20,595 nt of DNA from Mobilitalea sp. Its GTDB lineage: Bacteria > Bacillota_A > Clostridia > Lachnospirales > Lachnospiraceae. This document shows positions 7,720 to 15,192 of this stretch, piece after piece. A program made the position numbers and the translations under genes. The notes beneath the pieces are model-generated. The model saw nothing but the letters and a program-made list of their open reading frames with translations. It was not told the DNA's origin and did no database searches. The first letter of the stretch is position 1; every line of letters starts with the position of its first letter. The DNA is taken from NCBI GenBank assembly GCA_029974875.1, contig JARKQP010000006.1, positions 1-20,595 of the forward strand, in the 5' to 3' direction.

Positions 7720-8757
7720 CTAGACACCCTCCGCAGCCCCGGAGATATCATTTCCCGATTTTATCTTTTCTATGATCCACTTGATTATTCGATTGCCTTT
7801 TCGCGATACCAGGAAGAAAACAATCATAAAAAGACCCATAATAACATTTTTAAAGGCTCCGGCGTAGCCGGTAGGCGCAATTACATCAATTCCATACTGT
7901 AAAATGCCTACTGCAAGGGATGAGAAGATGATTCCTACCGCACCAACGGAAAAGGTTCCTATAAAAAATCCCATGAATACCGGAAGCATGGATGTAAAAG
8001 CCACCGATACAGTACCTAATACGGAGGGTACAACATCTACCTGGAATGCCTGGGAAGCAAATACAACAGAGGCTATGCCATATAGGATACCGGAGACGAC
8101 GAATGTCTGGATTACATTTTTCTTTTCATTTATGCCAATATTGACTGCCGCAGCCTGGTTGCTGGCTAATAGCTCCGCCCTTTTTCCGGCTACGGTGAAG
8201 GTTGTAAATATCAAATAGATGGCTGCAGAAATTATCATTACCACAAGTAAAGGCCCTTCTTTTTTCCCGAGAAAATTCAAGACAGGGTCGCTTGATATGG
8301 TCGCCCCCTGCCCCCGGTTGAAGATCAGGGTCAGGGATTCAAAAAATATAGCGGCACCAACAGTACAGATAACAATCGGTATCCTTCCGTTGACATATAA
8401 GAATGCCACAACCATGCTCAGGGCGGTACATACGGCTATGCTCACCGCCAGATAGAAGATTCCGTTATGCAGGAAACGGTTAGCAATATAGATCGAAACT
8501 AAGGCTCCAAGGGTCATGATTGCCCCACCGCTAAAATCAAACCTGCCATTCTTGATCTGCGTCGCCAGAGCAAAGGCTATGGTAGCTGATGCGCCGGTAT
8601 TCTGGATGATATTCCTCCAGGTATTGGTATCCCCAAAATAGGTCTGCCCGTTAACCCGGGTTACAATAAATAAAACGATATAGATGGCCGCGGGAATAAA
8701 TAATGTGCCTGCAATCCGCCCCACTATATCCATAGCCGTATTTTTCTTTTTCTCCAT
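7720..8757 (-). CDS. Sugar ABC transporter permease (ribose class)
   Basis: A 345-residue inner-membrane permease of the BPD_transp_2 family (RbsC/YtfT/YjfF-like), one half of the channel of a CUT2-type sugar importer. It is strongly hydrophobic with about 8-10 predicted membrane spans. The family-typical NGRFDFSGGAIMTLGA segment follows the second or third span, and GINEKKNVIQTFVVSGILYGIASVV marks the ATPase-contact region. A basic tail (RKGNRIIKWIIEKIKSG) ends it on the cytoplasmic side. AGAGGGG precedes the ATG. It lies 70 bp after the binding-protein gene, across a strong hairpin, and pairs with the second permease at 10318-11337. Paired unequal permeases are known for galactofuranose-type (YtfT-YjfF) systems, which makes a heterodimeric channel likely here. 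Confidence 0.88.
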   Translation of the reverse strand: MEKKKNTAMDIVGRIAGTLFIPAAIYIVLFIVTRVNGQTYFGDTNTWRNIIQNTGASATIAFALATQIKNGRFDFSGGAIMTLGALVSIYIANRFLHNGIFYLAVSIAVCTALSMVVAFLYVNGRIPIVICTVGAAIFFESLTLIFNRGQGATISSDPVLNFLGKKEGPLLVVMIISAAIYLIFTTFTVAGKRAELLASNQAAAVNIGINEKKNVIQTFVVSGILYGIASVVFASQAFQVDVVPSVLGTVSVAFTSMLPVFMGFFIGTFSVGAVGIIFSSLAVGILQYGIDVIAPTGYAGAFKNVIMGLFMIVFFLVSRKGNRIIKWIIEKIKSGNDISGAAEGV

Positions 8758-8776
8758 GCTTTTTCCCCTCTAATGC

Positions 8777-8813
8777 CTGCCTGCACGGCAACAGGAGCGT
8801 TGCCGTGGGGCAG
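8777..8813 (-). promoter_or_regulatory. Intercistronic hairpin after the sugar-binding protein gene
   Basis: CACGGCAAC (8784-8792) pairs perfectly with GTTGCCGTG (8799-8807) around a 6-base loop, and CTGCC/GGCAG extends the stem after a small internal loop. No T-tract follows on the minus strand; instead the ribosome site of the next gene does. It is therefore more likely an mRNA-stabilising or processing element that raises binding-protein yield than a full terminator. Confidence 0.6.
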
Positions 8814-8827
8814 ACTAATGAGCCTAT

Positions 8828-10255
8828 TTATTTGTTGGCGTTTTCTAATACTTTTTCCATGGTGACCAGGGTACTGTTATTACTGAATGTCTCTACCAGC
8901 TTTTCATAGGTCGCTCCGCTGTTATAGGTAACCATAAGCTCCTTCAGCGTTGCAGCATCGACCAGGGAATCTTCCCCCTTCGCCGAGCCATATACATTAT
9001 GGTTCAGGTAAGCATCCATCTCTTCATCCGAGGTGATTACCATGGTAGATGAATATTTCAGCTGGGTATTCTTCAGCTTCATCTTATTCTCATCCGTAAT
9101 CTCTGCAAATTCAGCCATCGCTTCTTCCTTGTCCGGGTAAGAATAACCGGCAAGCTTATCAAGGATCTGGACCAGTGGCATCGCCAGAGATTCTACGGGT
9201 GCGGTGCGGGAGCCCTGATAGGTCTGGTTACCCTTGGTACCAAAATTGTTAATTAAAGCTGGCTCATTATCAAATCCGGTCACCCATACCCTCATGGAAG
9301 AGAGCTTATTGGCGGAGTCTAATGCAGGATTGATAAAGCTGTAAGCTAAGGTTGAGATTAATAATTGCATATTAGGGTTTGTATCAAAATATTTTGATTC
9401 CAGCTTTTTGCTGGTGACGTCCATGGAAGGCCAGATATAGGATCCGGCAGGAACCGGTTTTCCGGCGAACCTTTCTTCCTCCTGACGCTTTTCCAGCCCA
9501 TTTACCGCAAATGCCGAATCTGGAATACCATATCCGCCCTCTGCCTCAGATGCCTTCAGCTTCTGGTACATACCCTCGACTGCCGTAACCTGGTTCGGCT
9601 GCCATGCAGGCGGCATGGTAACGAATCCGATGGAGCCTTCCTTCTGGTCCTCCGGTAAGGCTGCATAGGCCTTGGCTACCGCATCACAGTAAGCCGCTGC
9701 TTCCGTCGCCATGTCATCTTCACAATCCGTCATGCCTCCGACAAAATAGGGGCTGTTAAGGAATGCATAGCCGCCGCTGCTGGCATTTAATGAGGAACCC
9801 TGGTTGTTCCAGATATTCCCGTAGTATACGCCGTTTTCTTCACATAACGCTACAATTTCGTTGGTATTTCCTTCGTCCTTCATTGTAATAATACCCTGGT
9901 ATCCTTCCGAAATTGCTGTCTGGATCTTGCTTAAAAGCTCGCTGCCGTCATCTCCCTTATACCTTACGGAATATTCAAAGCCCAGCTCCTCCGATATGCT
10001 TCCAAGGAAGGCCTCAAATGCGTCGTTCAGCTGTCCGCTTGATTTTAAGGTAAATACTACGATTTTGTACTTCTGCTCCTGCTCTTTGTCTCCGGCTCCA
10101 TCATCAGGGCTTTCATTTGATGATGCTTCGGAATTGCCATCATCCGTCCCATTGCTGTTCGAGGCTGCCTCTTTGCCGCTACTGCATCCTGCGAAGCTTC
10201 CCACTATGAAAGCTAATATTAACAGGACTGATACAAATTTTTTCATAAATTTCAT
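8828..10255 (-). CDS. Sugar ABC transporter substrate-binding lipoprotein (type 1 fold)
   Basis: A 475-residue lipoprotein that probably captures the glycoside or oligosaccharide for the flanking ribose-type permeases. The signal peptide MKFMKKFVSVLLILAFIVGS leads to FAGC, with lipidated Cys24; Phe at -3 is a less usual lipobox residue. A Ser/Asn/Asp/Glu-rich linker follows, then a type 1 periplasmic-binding domain beginning YKIVVFTLKSSGQLNDAFEAF, with the typical IQTAISEGYQGIITM segment. At 475 residues it is well above the roughly 300-350 usual for ribose-class binding proteins, including a long region rich in Trp and Tyr around MPPAWQPNQ and GSYIWPSMD. I chose 10255 because GGAGG falls between it and the upstream in-frame ATG at 10270. 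Hairpins lie on both sides of the gene. Confidence 0.88.
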   Translation of the reverse strand: MKFMKKFVSVLLILAFIVGSFAGCSSGKEAASNSNGTDDGNSEASSNESPDDGAGDKEQEQKYKIVVFTLKSSGQLNDAFEAFLGSISEELGFEYSVRYKGDDGSELLSKIQTAISEGYQGIITMKDEGNTNEIVALCEENGVYYGNIWNNQGSSLNASSGGYAFLNSPYFVGGMTDCEDDMATEAAAYCDAVAKAYAALPEDQKEGSIGFVTMPPAWQPNQVTAVEGMYQKLKASEAEGGYGIPDSAFAVNGLEKRQEEERFAGKPVPAGSYIWPSMDVTSKKLESKYFDTNPNMQLLISTLAYSFINPALDSANKLSSMRVWVTGFDNEPALINNFGTKGNQTYQGSRTAPVESLAMPLVQILDKLAGYSYPDKEEAMAEFAEITDENKMKLKNTQLKYSSTMVITSDEEMDAYLNHNVYGSAKGEDSLVDAATLKELMVTYNSGATYEKLVETFSNNSTLVTMEKVLENANK

Positions 10256-10280
10256 AATCCTAACCTCCAATGCTTTATTA

Positions 10281-10307
10281 TTTAATCTGGCCTTCTGCCA
10301 GTTTAAA
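10281..10307 (-). promoter_or_regulatory. Hairpin in the leader of the sugar-binding protein cistron
   Basis: TTTAATCTGGC (10281-10291) pairs with GCCAGTTTAAA (10297-10307) with one mismatch and a 5-base loop. It sits between the upstream permease stop and the GGAGG of the binding-protein gene. With the hairpin at 8777-8813 it brackets this cistron, which fits protection or processing of the most abundant component's mRNA. Confidence 0.45.
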
Positions 10308-10317
10308 CCCTTTTCAT

Positions 10318-11337
10318 TTACCTAGGTAACACCTTATCCTTGCTTTTACAGGTGACCAGTACTACTACAATATAGATCAATGCCACAAACATTGTCGTGA
10401 ACTTGTCCGGTACTCCCAGATAGACGAAGCTCCGGCTGATTAATGCATAGGTGAAGCCGCCAACGATGGCACTGCTTATCTTTGATTTCATGCCGCCGGA
10501 CAGGGGCATGCCTCCTATAATAAGCGAGATCATGATCTTCATCTCATAGCCCTTTCCTGCGGTAGAGGTGGTGGAGCCTGTGTTTGCAACAAATAGGAGT
10601 GACGCTGCTACAATGGCTATCCCAAAGGCCAGATAAGCGAGCAGCCTGTACTTAACGATATGGATTCCCACCTGGCTGGCACAGGTGCTGTTTGCCCCAA
10701 TCGCCTTTGTATATTTGCCCAGCCTGGTAAAGTTAAATAGATATGTAAATAATATTACTATCACAACTAAGATCCCGATCTGGACCCAGGAATTCCTCAG
10801 CACTGCGAAATGCGTCTTACTTGCCGTGCCGATATCAAAGGACATGGCCGCGCTGTCCGGGTTCCAATGCTTCATCATTACCGCTGCAATGCCATAGATG
10901 AAGAATTGCAGGATTAACGAGGTGATAATGGGCCTCATCTCCAGTATGTGGGCTATGATTGAGTTCACCGCTCCGCAGACCATGGCTATGGCAGTGATGA
11001 GCACCATTCCAAGGAGGATGGAGCCGGGGGTGGAGCCCCTTGTATTATAGATATGGATTAGCAATATGGCATACAGGGACATCTGTGCCCCGACAGAGAT
11101 ATCCATAGCCCCCAGAGAATAGATAAATACAGCTCCGCTGGCTAAAATCGAATACATGACGGCGTCATATACGATGCTCCGGAACGCCAGCCCGCCCGGA
11201 TCCAGTATGTTAACATCCTTTATGATGGGCGGTAATATGGAGAAAATCAGGACACATAATACAAATCCGCTGTATGCAAATAAATCGTTTATATGAAACC
11301 TTAACCAATCTTTTTTTAGTATTCCTATATTTTTCAT
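10318..11337 (-). CDS. Sugar ABC transporter permease (ribose class), second subunit
   Basis: A 339-residue BPD_transp_2 membrane protein, related to but clearly different from the permease at 7720-8757. Family marks are IYSLGAMDISVGAQMSLYAIL after the early spans and FTRLGKYTKAIGANSTCASQVGI, the conserved cytoplasmic segment that contacts the ATPase, followed by MISLIIGGMPLSGGMKSKISS near the C-terminal spans. The frame can be extended to a TTG at 11370, overlapping the ATPase end. The ATG at 11337, preceded by AGGAAG, leaves a 16-bp gap and removes a non-membrane extension, so I prefer it. It is expected to pair with the other permease and with the ATPase just upstream. Confidence 0.88.
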   Translation of the reverse strand: MKNIGILKKDWLRFHINDLFAYSGFVLCVLIFSILPPIIKDVNILDPGGLAFRSIVYDAVMYSILASGAVFIYSLGAMDISVGAQMSLYAILLIHIYNTRGSTPGSILLGMVLITAIAMVCGAVNSIIAHILEMRPIITSLILQFFIYGIAAVMMKHWNPDSAAMSFDIGTASKTHFAVLRNSWVQIGILVVIVILFTYLFNFTRLGKYTKAIGANSTCASQVGIHIVKYRLLAYLAFGIAIVAASLLFVANTGSTTSTAGKGYEMKIMISLIIGGMPLSGGMKSKISSAIVGGFTYALISRSFVYLGVPDKFTTMFVALIYIVVVLVTCKSKDKVLPR

Positions 11338-11353
11338 CAGCACTGCTTCCTTT

Positions 11354-12883
11354 TCATAGCATATATTCAATGATATCCGTCTGCTTCAGCTCCGGCGAAC
11401 GAACAAACTCCCTGGTCACTTCATAGTTCTTCATGATGATTAACCTGTCTGCCATGCCCACCAGCTCACTTAATTCCTCGCTGATCATCAAAACAGCCTT
11501 CCCTTGCTTTTTCATGTCCTCCATCAATGCGTACATCGACTGCTTGACACCGATGTCAACACCCCTGGTGGGACAATCCATGATGAAGACCTCACTGTCT
11601 TTGGCTGTCCATTTTGCAAAGGATACTTTTTGTTTATTACCTCCGGAAAGAGTGTTCACCCACTGCCTACCGCCATGGCACTTAATGGAAAAGGCATTGA
11701 TCTGGCTGTTAACCAGCTTTTTTTCATTCTTAGGATTGATAAAGGTATGGCGGGATAAGGTCTTAAGGGAGGGAAGCGCGATATTGTCTCCAATGGAGCC
11801 TTCCAGGATTAGCGCCTCTGAATCGCGGTTTTTGCTGATGTATCCGATGCCCTGCTGGATTGCTATGAGAGGATCCCTAATCTGCTTCCCCTTCCGCAGC
11901 ACCGAGCCTTTTTTTATCCTTTCCAGACCAAAGGCTGCCCGTCCAATTTCATGCATCCCACAGCCGGACAGCCCGCCAAAGCCTACAATTTCACCTGCAT
12001 GGAGCTTCAGGGAAAAATTCCTGATGGAACCGAAGGTAATATTTTTCAGCTCAAGGGCTACCTGGTTGCTATGGGAGGTATCGTAATCCTCGCGGTAATA
12101 TTTCTCTCCTATTTCACGCCCTACCATCATGTAGCGGGCTTTTTTCATAACCTCTATCCGCCTTAGGGGATCCTTCTTTGCTGCCGACATATCCTCCGGG
12201 CTGATGTCGCCGATGATCTGCCCGTCACGTAACACCGTAAGCACATTGCATTGATCCAGGATTTCATCCATATCATGGGAAATAAATACAACCGCTTTAT
12301 TTTCTTCCGCCATTTTATGAATTATTTTATAGAGAATTTGGCGCCCTTCCAAGGAAAGAGCCGTAGTGGTTTCATCCACGACTAAGATCTGGGTCTCTTC
12401 TGTCACACAACGGACAATTTCCATCAGCTTCCGGTCTTCAAAGTTATATCTATTGATTGAGTCCCCGGCATGGATATGGGATATCCCAAACTTATCAAGG
12501 AGCTTCTGCGCTTCGTTTACCATCTTGTTCCTATGGAATAAACCGAATTTCGAAAAATCACTTTCATGGCCGGCAAAAATATTCTGGGCGACACTTACAC
12601 CCGGCAATGTATTTGCTTCCTGAAGAATCATGGATATCCCTGCTTCCTGTGCATCAACCATATTTTGTGGCTTCCAGGGCTTTTTGTGAAATAGCATTTC
12701 TCCGCTGGTGGCGGGCTGCATTCCCGATGCGATAGACATGATAGTTGATTTCCCGGATCCGTTTTCACCTACAAGACCCCTGATTTCTCCCCGCCTCAAA
12801 ACGAACTCCACGTCTTTTAGCGCAATGGTAGGGCCAAAAGCCTTATGTATATGCCTCGCTTCAAACAAAATCTCTTTTTCCAT
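11354..12883 (-). CDS. Sugar ABC transporter ATP-binding protein, two nucleotide-binding domains (RbsA/MglA type)
   Basis: A 509-residue ATPase made of two tandem nucleotide-binding domains, the energy unit of the ribose-class importer. Domain 1 has Walker A GENGSGKST (39-47), Q-loop Gln88, Walker B VVDE (168-171) and switch His203. Its signature is unusual: RYNFEDR (about 145-151) where an LS-G-Q-type motif is expected. Domain 2 has a good signature, LSGGNKQ (412-418), but its Walker A position reads GLSGCGMHE, without Lys, and its Walker B region is FIMDCPTRG, with Cys437 in place of the catalytic Glu. Only the composite site formed by Walker A of domain 1 and the signature of domain 2 looks competent. 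The ATG at 12883 follows AGGAAAGG, 34 bp after the GH43 fusion gene. Confidence 0.92.
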   Translation of the reverse strand: MEKEILFEARHIHKAFGPTIALKDVEFVLRRGEIRGLVGENGSGKSTIMSIASGMQPATSGEMLFHKKPWKPQNMVDAQEAGISMILQEANTLPGVSVAQNIFAGHESDFSKFGLFHRNKMVNEAQKLLDKFGISHIHAGDSINRYNFEDRKLMEIVRCVTEETQILVVDETTTALSLEGRQILYKIIHKMAEENKAVVFISHDMDEILDQCNVLTVLRDGQIIGDISPEDMSAAKKDPLRRIEVMKKARYMMVGREIGEKYYREDYDTSHSNQVALELKNITFGSIRNFSLKLHAGEIVGFGGLSGCGMHEIGRAAFGLERIKKGSVLRKGKQIRDPLIAIQQGIGYISKNRDSEALILEGSIGDNIALPSLKTLSRHTFINPKNEKKLVNSQINAFSIKCHGGRQWVNTLSGGNKQKVSFAKWTAKDSEVFIMDCPTRGVDIGVKQSMYALMEDMKKQGKAVLMISEELSELVGMADRLIIMKNYEVTREFVRSPELKQTDIIEYML

Positions 12884-12917
12884 TTGTGCACCTTTCCTTT
12901 AATATAGTTAGAAACTA

Positions 12918-14861
12918 TTATGAATCAAACCGGAAGCTGAGCAGCTGCATACTGCCTGTTCCATGATAGCGTAAGAACATGGCCGAATCACCTTCCATAT
13001 CCAGTTCAGCTGATGCAGTAGTCCATGTCCCGGCAGGAGCAATCGTAACGGCAGTTAACACCTTCCCGTCATAAGAATCCCTTATTTCAATACTTCCGGT
13101 TGCATTTCCCCGGTAGGTAAGACTGATATTGGTCTTCCCTTTAAACCGAAAATACTTATAACCAATAACGGTTCCAGCTTCCATTTGGGATATGAATTGT
13201 TTTCCTCCTTCACTGGATATAATCGGTGCATCCTCTGTTATCTTGCCAAAAACCGGACTTTTTGCACCATTTTCACCCCATAGGTTACAGGCAATGGCCG
13301 CTGGATATTCACCTGCTGCTTCCAGAGGTGCGCCCGTAAGGCCGCTGGAAGTCATCTCCACCTGCCGGATTCTTCCTTCGTCATCAATCACAACCGGTTC
13401 TGCACAGCCCTGGCGGCTAAACATAGTTCCATGGGTATGCCGATGATAGAATATGTACCATCTCCCCCCTGCCTCCACCAGGCCACCGTGGTTATTACCC
13501 GCAGCCCATACACTTTCTTCTAAGGAACGCCCCTTAATTCCAACATCCCCATTTGAGATAACTACGCCTCCATAGGTGAAGTTTTTATTTGGATAGCTGC
13601 TTACTGCGTAGCACAGTTCATGGACCTCTGCCGAGGAATAAACAAGGTAGTAAGTCCCATTAATCCTGCGGACCGATGCCGCTTCAAAAAACGCATGCTC
13701 CTCAAAGCCGGTCCCTTTGGCATATTCCTTTGACGGAATGACAACTACCGGCGGTTGTTTTACTGTCAGCATGTCATCCTCCAGCAAGGCACAGCTGCAG
13801 CCCGGGCAATTTTTATCATGGTCTCCATGAATTTGAAAAGTAGGTGCAAATCCATAATAAAGATAAATCTGCCCATCATCATTAATTACCGCAGGATCAA
13901 AAGGCATATTTTCCTTTAATACCACGCCGTCCGGGTAATGTACCGTTCCTAAATACTCATATTTTCCTGCTGGCTCATCACAAACCGCTACGGATATCTG
14001 TGGGATCAGGTCGAGACAATAGAACAGATAATACCGCCCATCCTTCCCCCTCACTACATCAGGTGCATATAACCGATAGCTTCCATCCTTATTTGCCGGA
14101 TCCTGCTCCTTCCGATAGATTACACCATGGGAAGTCCAATCCGAGAGGTCATGCTCCGGTGCAGACCAGGCCACATAATCCAGGGGGCAGAATTTATCTC
14201 CTCCTTCTTCGTCATGGGAACCAAAGATATATAGCCTCCCCTCAAAAACATGGGGCTCACCATCCGGAATATACTCATTTAAGGGAAGGTATGGATTGAA
14301 AACCTGGCGCTTGGCTGTACCCAGGGCCGTGGCAGCCTCCTCAGGTATATCAGATGATATTTCTGCTTTATTTCTCTTCTTTAACCGGAATAATCCAAAA
14401 ATCCAGGTAATGGCCAGGGAAACCAATACACCATAGAATGTCCCTGCCAAACGCATGACTGCGTATTTTACTCCTGTTGTTTCACCTGACATCATTACGA
14501 TAAGCACAAAGGTGAGTGCACCAAGTCTTGCAGTGATATAGGGCACTTTCTCAAGCTTACATCCCCATAGGGTAAGAATGACCCCAAATAATACGAGCAC
14601 AATAAAAATCCACTCATTTCCTATCGCATGGTTAAGCAGTATGATTGCTACTCCGGTTATCCCTGCTACTGCTGTTAATGTCACACGGATCACACCGGTT
14701 TTCCAGCCCACTTTCACCTCGTCCTGCATACATAAAATTGCCGCAAAGCATGCTGCCATATATTGAATTTCCGGTATTAGTTTAGCCGTCAACAGACAAA
14801 TAGCTACTGCGATTCCAATCTTTACATCAAGTCCCGTCACGTTGATTTTAGTCTTTTCCAT
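12918..14861 (-). CDS. FUSC/ArAE-like membrane domain fused to GH43 glycosidase
   Basis: One continuous 647-residue frame encodes two unrelated modules. Residues about 1-160 form some six membrane spans and resemble the small FUSC/aromatic-acid-exporter family (ArAE_1-like: AACFAAILCMQ, GVIRVTLTAVAGITG, RLAGTFYGVLVSLAITWIF), ending in the basic RLKKRNK. After a short acidic linker (about 165-187), a GH43 beta-propeller begins FNPYLPLNEYIPDGEPHVF. All three catalytic positions appear present: Asp200, Asp268 in YAPDVV, and Glu393 in FFEAASV. The last 90 or so residues look like a beta-sandwich carbohydrate-binding module. GH43 enzymes mostly cleave arabinose or xylose linkages. Positive-inside charge would place the enzyme in the cytoplasm at the membrane. 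The ATG at 14861 follows GGAGGAG; it is the first gene of the operon. Fusion by gene deletion cannot be excluded. Confidence 0.85.
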   Translation of the reverse strand: MEKTKINVTGLDVKIGIAVAICLLTAKLIPEIQYMAACFAAILCMQDEVKVGWKTGVIRVTLTAVAGITGVAIILLNHAIGNEWIFIVLVLFGVILTLWGCKLEKVPYITARLGALTFVLIVMMSGETTGVKYAVMRLAGTFYGVLVSLAITWIFGLFRLKKRNKAEISSDIPEEAATALGTAKRQVFNPYLPLNEYIPDGEPHVFEGRLYIFGSHDEEGGDKFCPLDYVAWSAPEHDLSDWTSHGVIYRKEQDPANKDGSYRLYAPDVVRGKDGRYYLFYCLDLIPQISVAVCDEPAGKYEYLGTVHYPDGVVLKENMPFDPAVINDDGQIYLYYGFAPTFQIHGDHDKNCPGCSCALLEDDMLTVKQPPVVVIPSKEYAKGTGFEEHAFFEAASVRRINGTYYLVYSSAEVHELCYAVSSYPNKNFTYGGVVISNGDVGIKGRSLEESVWAAGNNHGGLVEAGGRWYIFYHRHTHGTMFSRQGCAEPVVIDDEGRIRQVEMTSSGLTGAPLEAAGEYPAAIACNLWGENGAKSPVFGKITEDAPIISSEGGKQFISQMEAGTVIGYKYFRFKGKTNISLTYRGNATGSIEIRDSYDGKVLTAVTIAPAGTWTTASAELDMEGDSAMFLRYHGTGSMQLLSFRFDS

Positions 14862-14878
14862 GGTTTGCTCTCTCCTCC

Positions 14879-14887
14879 AAAGCGCTT
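14879..14887. promoter_or_regulatory. Possible cre-like (CcpA/LacI-type) palindrome core
   Basis: AAAGCGCTT sits in the leader of the operon, partly abutting the ribosome site. It matches the centre of a catabolite-responsive element, but the outer positions do not fit (about 9 of 14), so this is a weak candidate for catabolite control. Confidence 0.2.
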
Positions 14888-14951
14888 CTGTAACACGTTT
14901 CATTTAAAACTGCCATATGTACTCTGTAAATGCGCTCCCTTTATGTTTATC

Positions 14952-14980
14952 ATTATATAGATGACTTTTGTACTTATCTA
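14952..14980 (-). promoter_or_regulatory. Putative promoter of the six-gene glycoside operon
   Basis: On the minus strand, TAGATA (-35, 14975-14980; 4/6), a 17-bp spacer and TATAAT (-10, 14952-14957; 6/6) give a start about 84 nt before the GH43-fusion ATG. The poor -35 fits a promoter needing an activator such as the AraC protein. The small inverted repeat CTTA-N6-TAAG (14973-14986) overlaps the -35. Confidence 0.5.
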
Positions 14981-15054
14981 TGTAAGAATCCGTTACGTAT
15001 TAGTGGTTTTTTTTGATTGGTATTGATCCCCTTATTGAGGTTATTCTGCTCATG

Positions 15055-15111
15055 AAAAGAAGCATGTCCCGGGCTTTTTGCAAATACAAAGTCTCATGAC
15101 ATGCTTCTTTT
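15055..15111 (-). terminator. Terminator hairpin downstream of the sirtuin gene
   Basis: AAAAGAAGCATGTC (15055-15068) and GACATGCTTCTTTT (15098-15111) are perfect 14-bp complements around a 29-base loop. On the minus strand the stem ends in TTCTTTT, and the hairpin begins 81 bp past the sirtuin stop, so it should end that transcript before the glycoside operon promoter. Confidence 0.7.
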
Positions 15112-15192
15112 TAATATTATAAAAACGGTTTATCCCTTACTATACTGTACTATCCAGACTATATGCCCGACCCCCTCAACCCTTGGAAAAAA

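Larger units (their letters stand above)
14862..15192. other. Intergenic region between glycoside operon and sirtuin gene
   Basis: These 331 bases contain no convincing gene. They hold the leader and promoter of the glycoside operon (to about 14990), the sirtuin terminator hairpin (15055-15111), and otherwise AT-rich sequence including a run of eight T near 15007-15014. Confidence 0.6.

Noticed and set aside
11433..12086. 217-residue open frame on the plus strand
   Set aside because: It lies wholly opposite the well-supported ABC ATPase gene, has no family-like sequence and no ribosome site.
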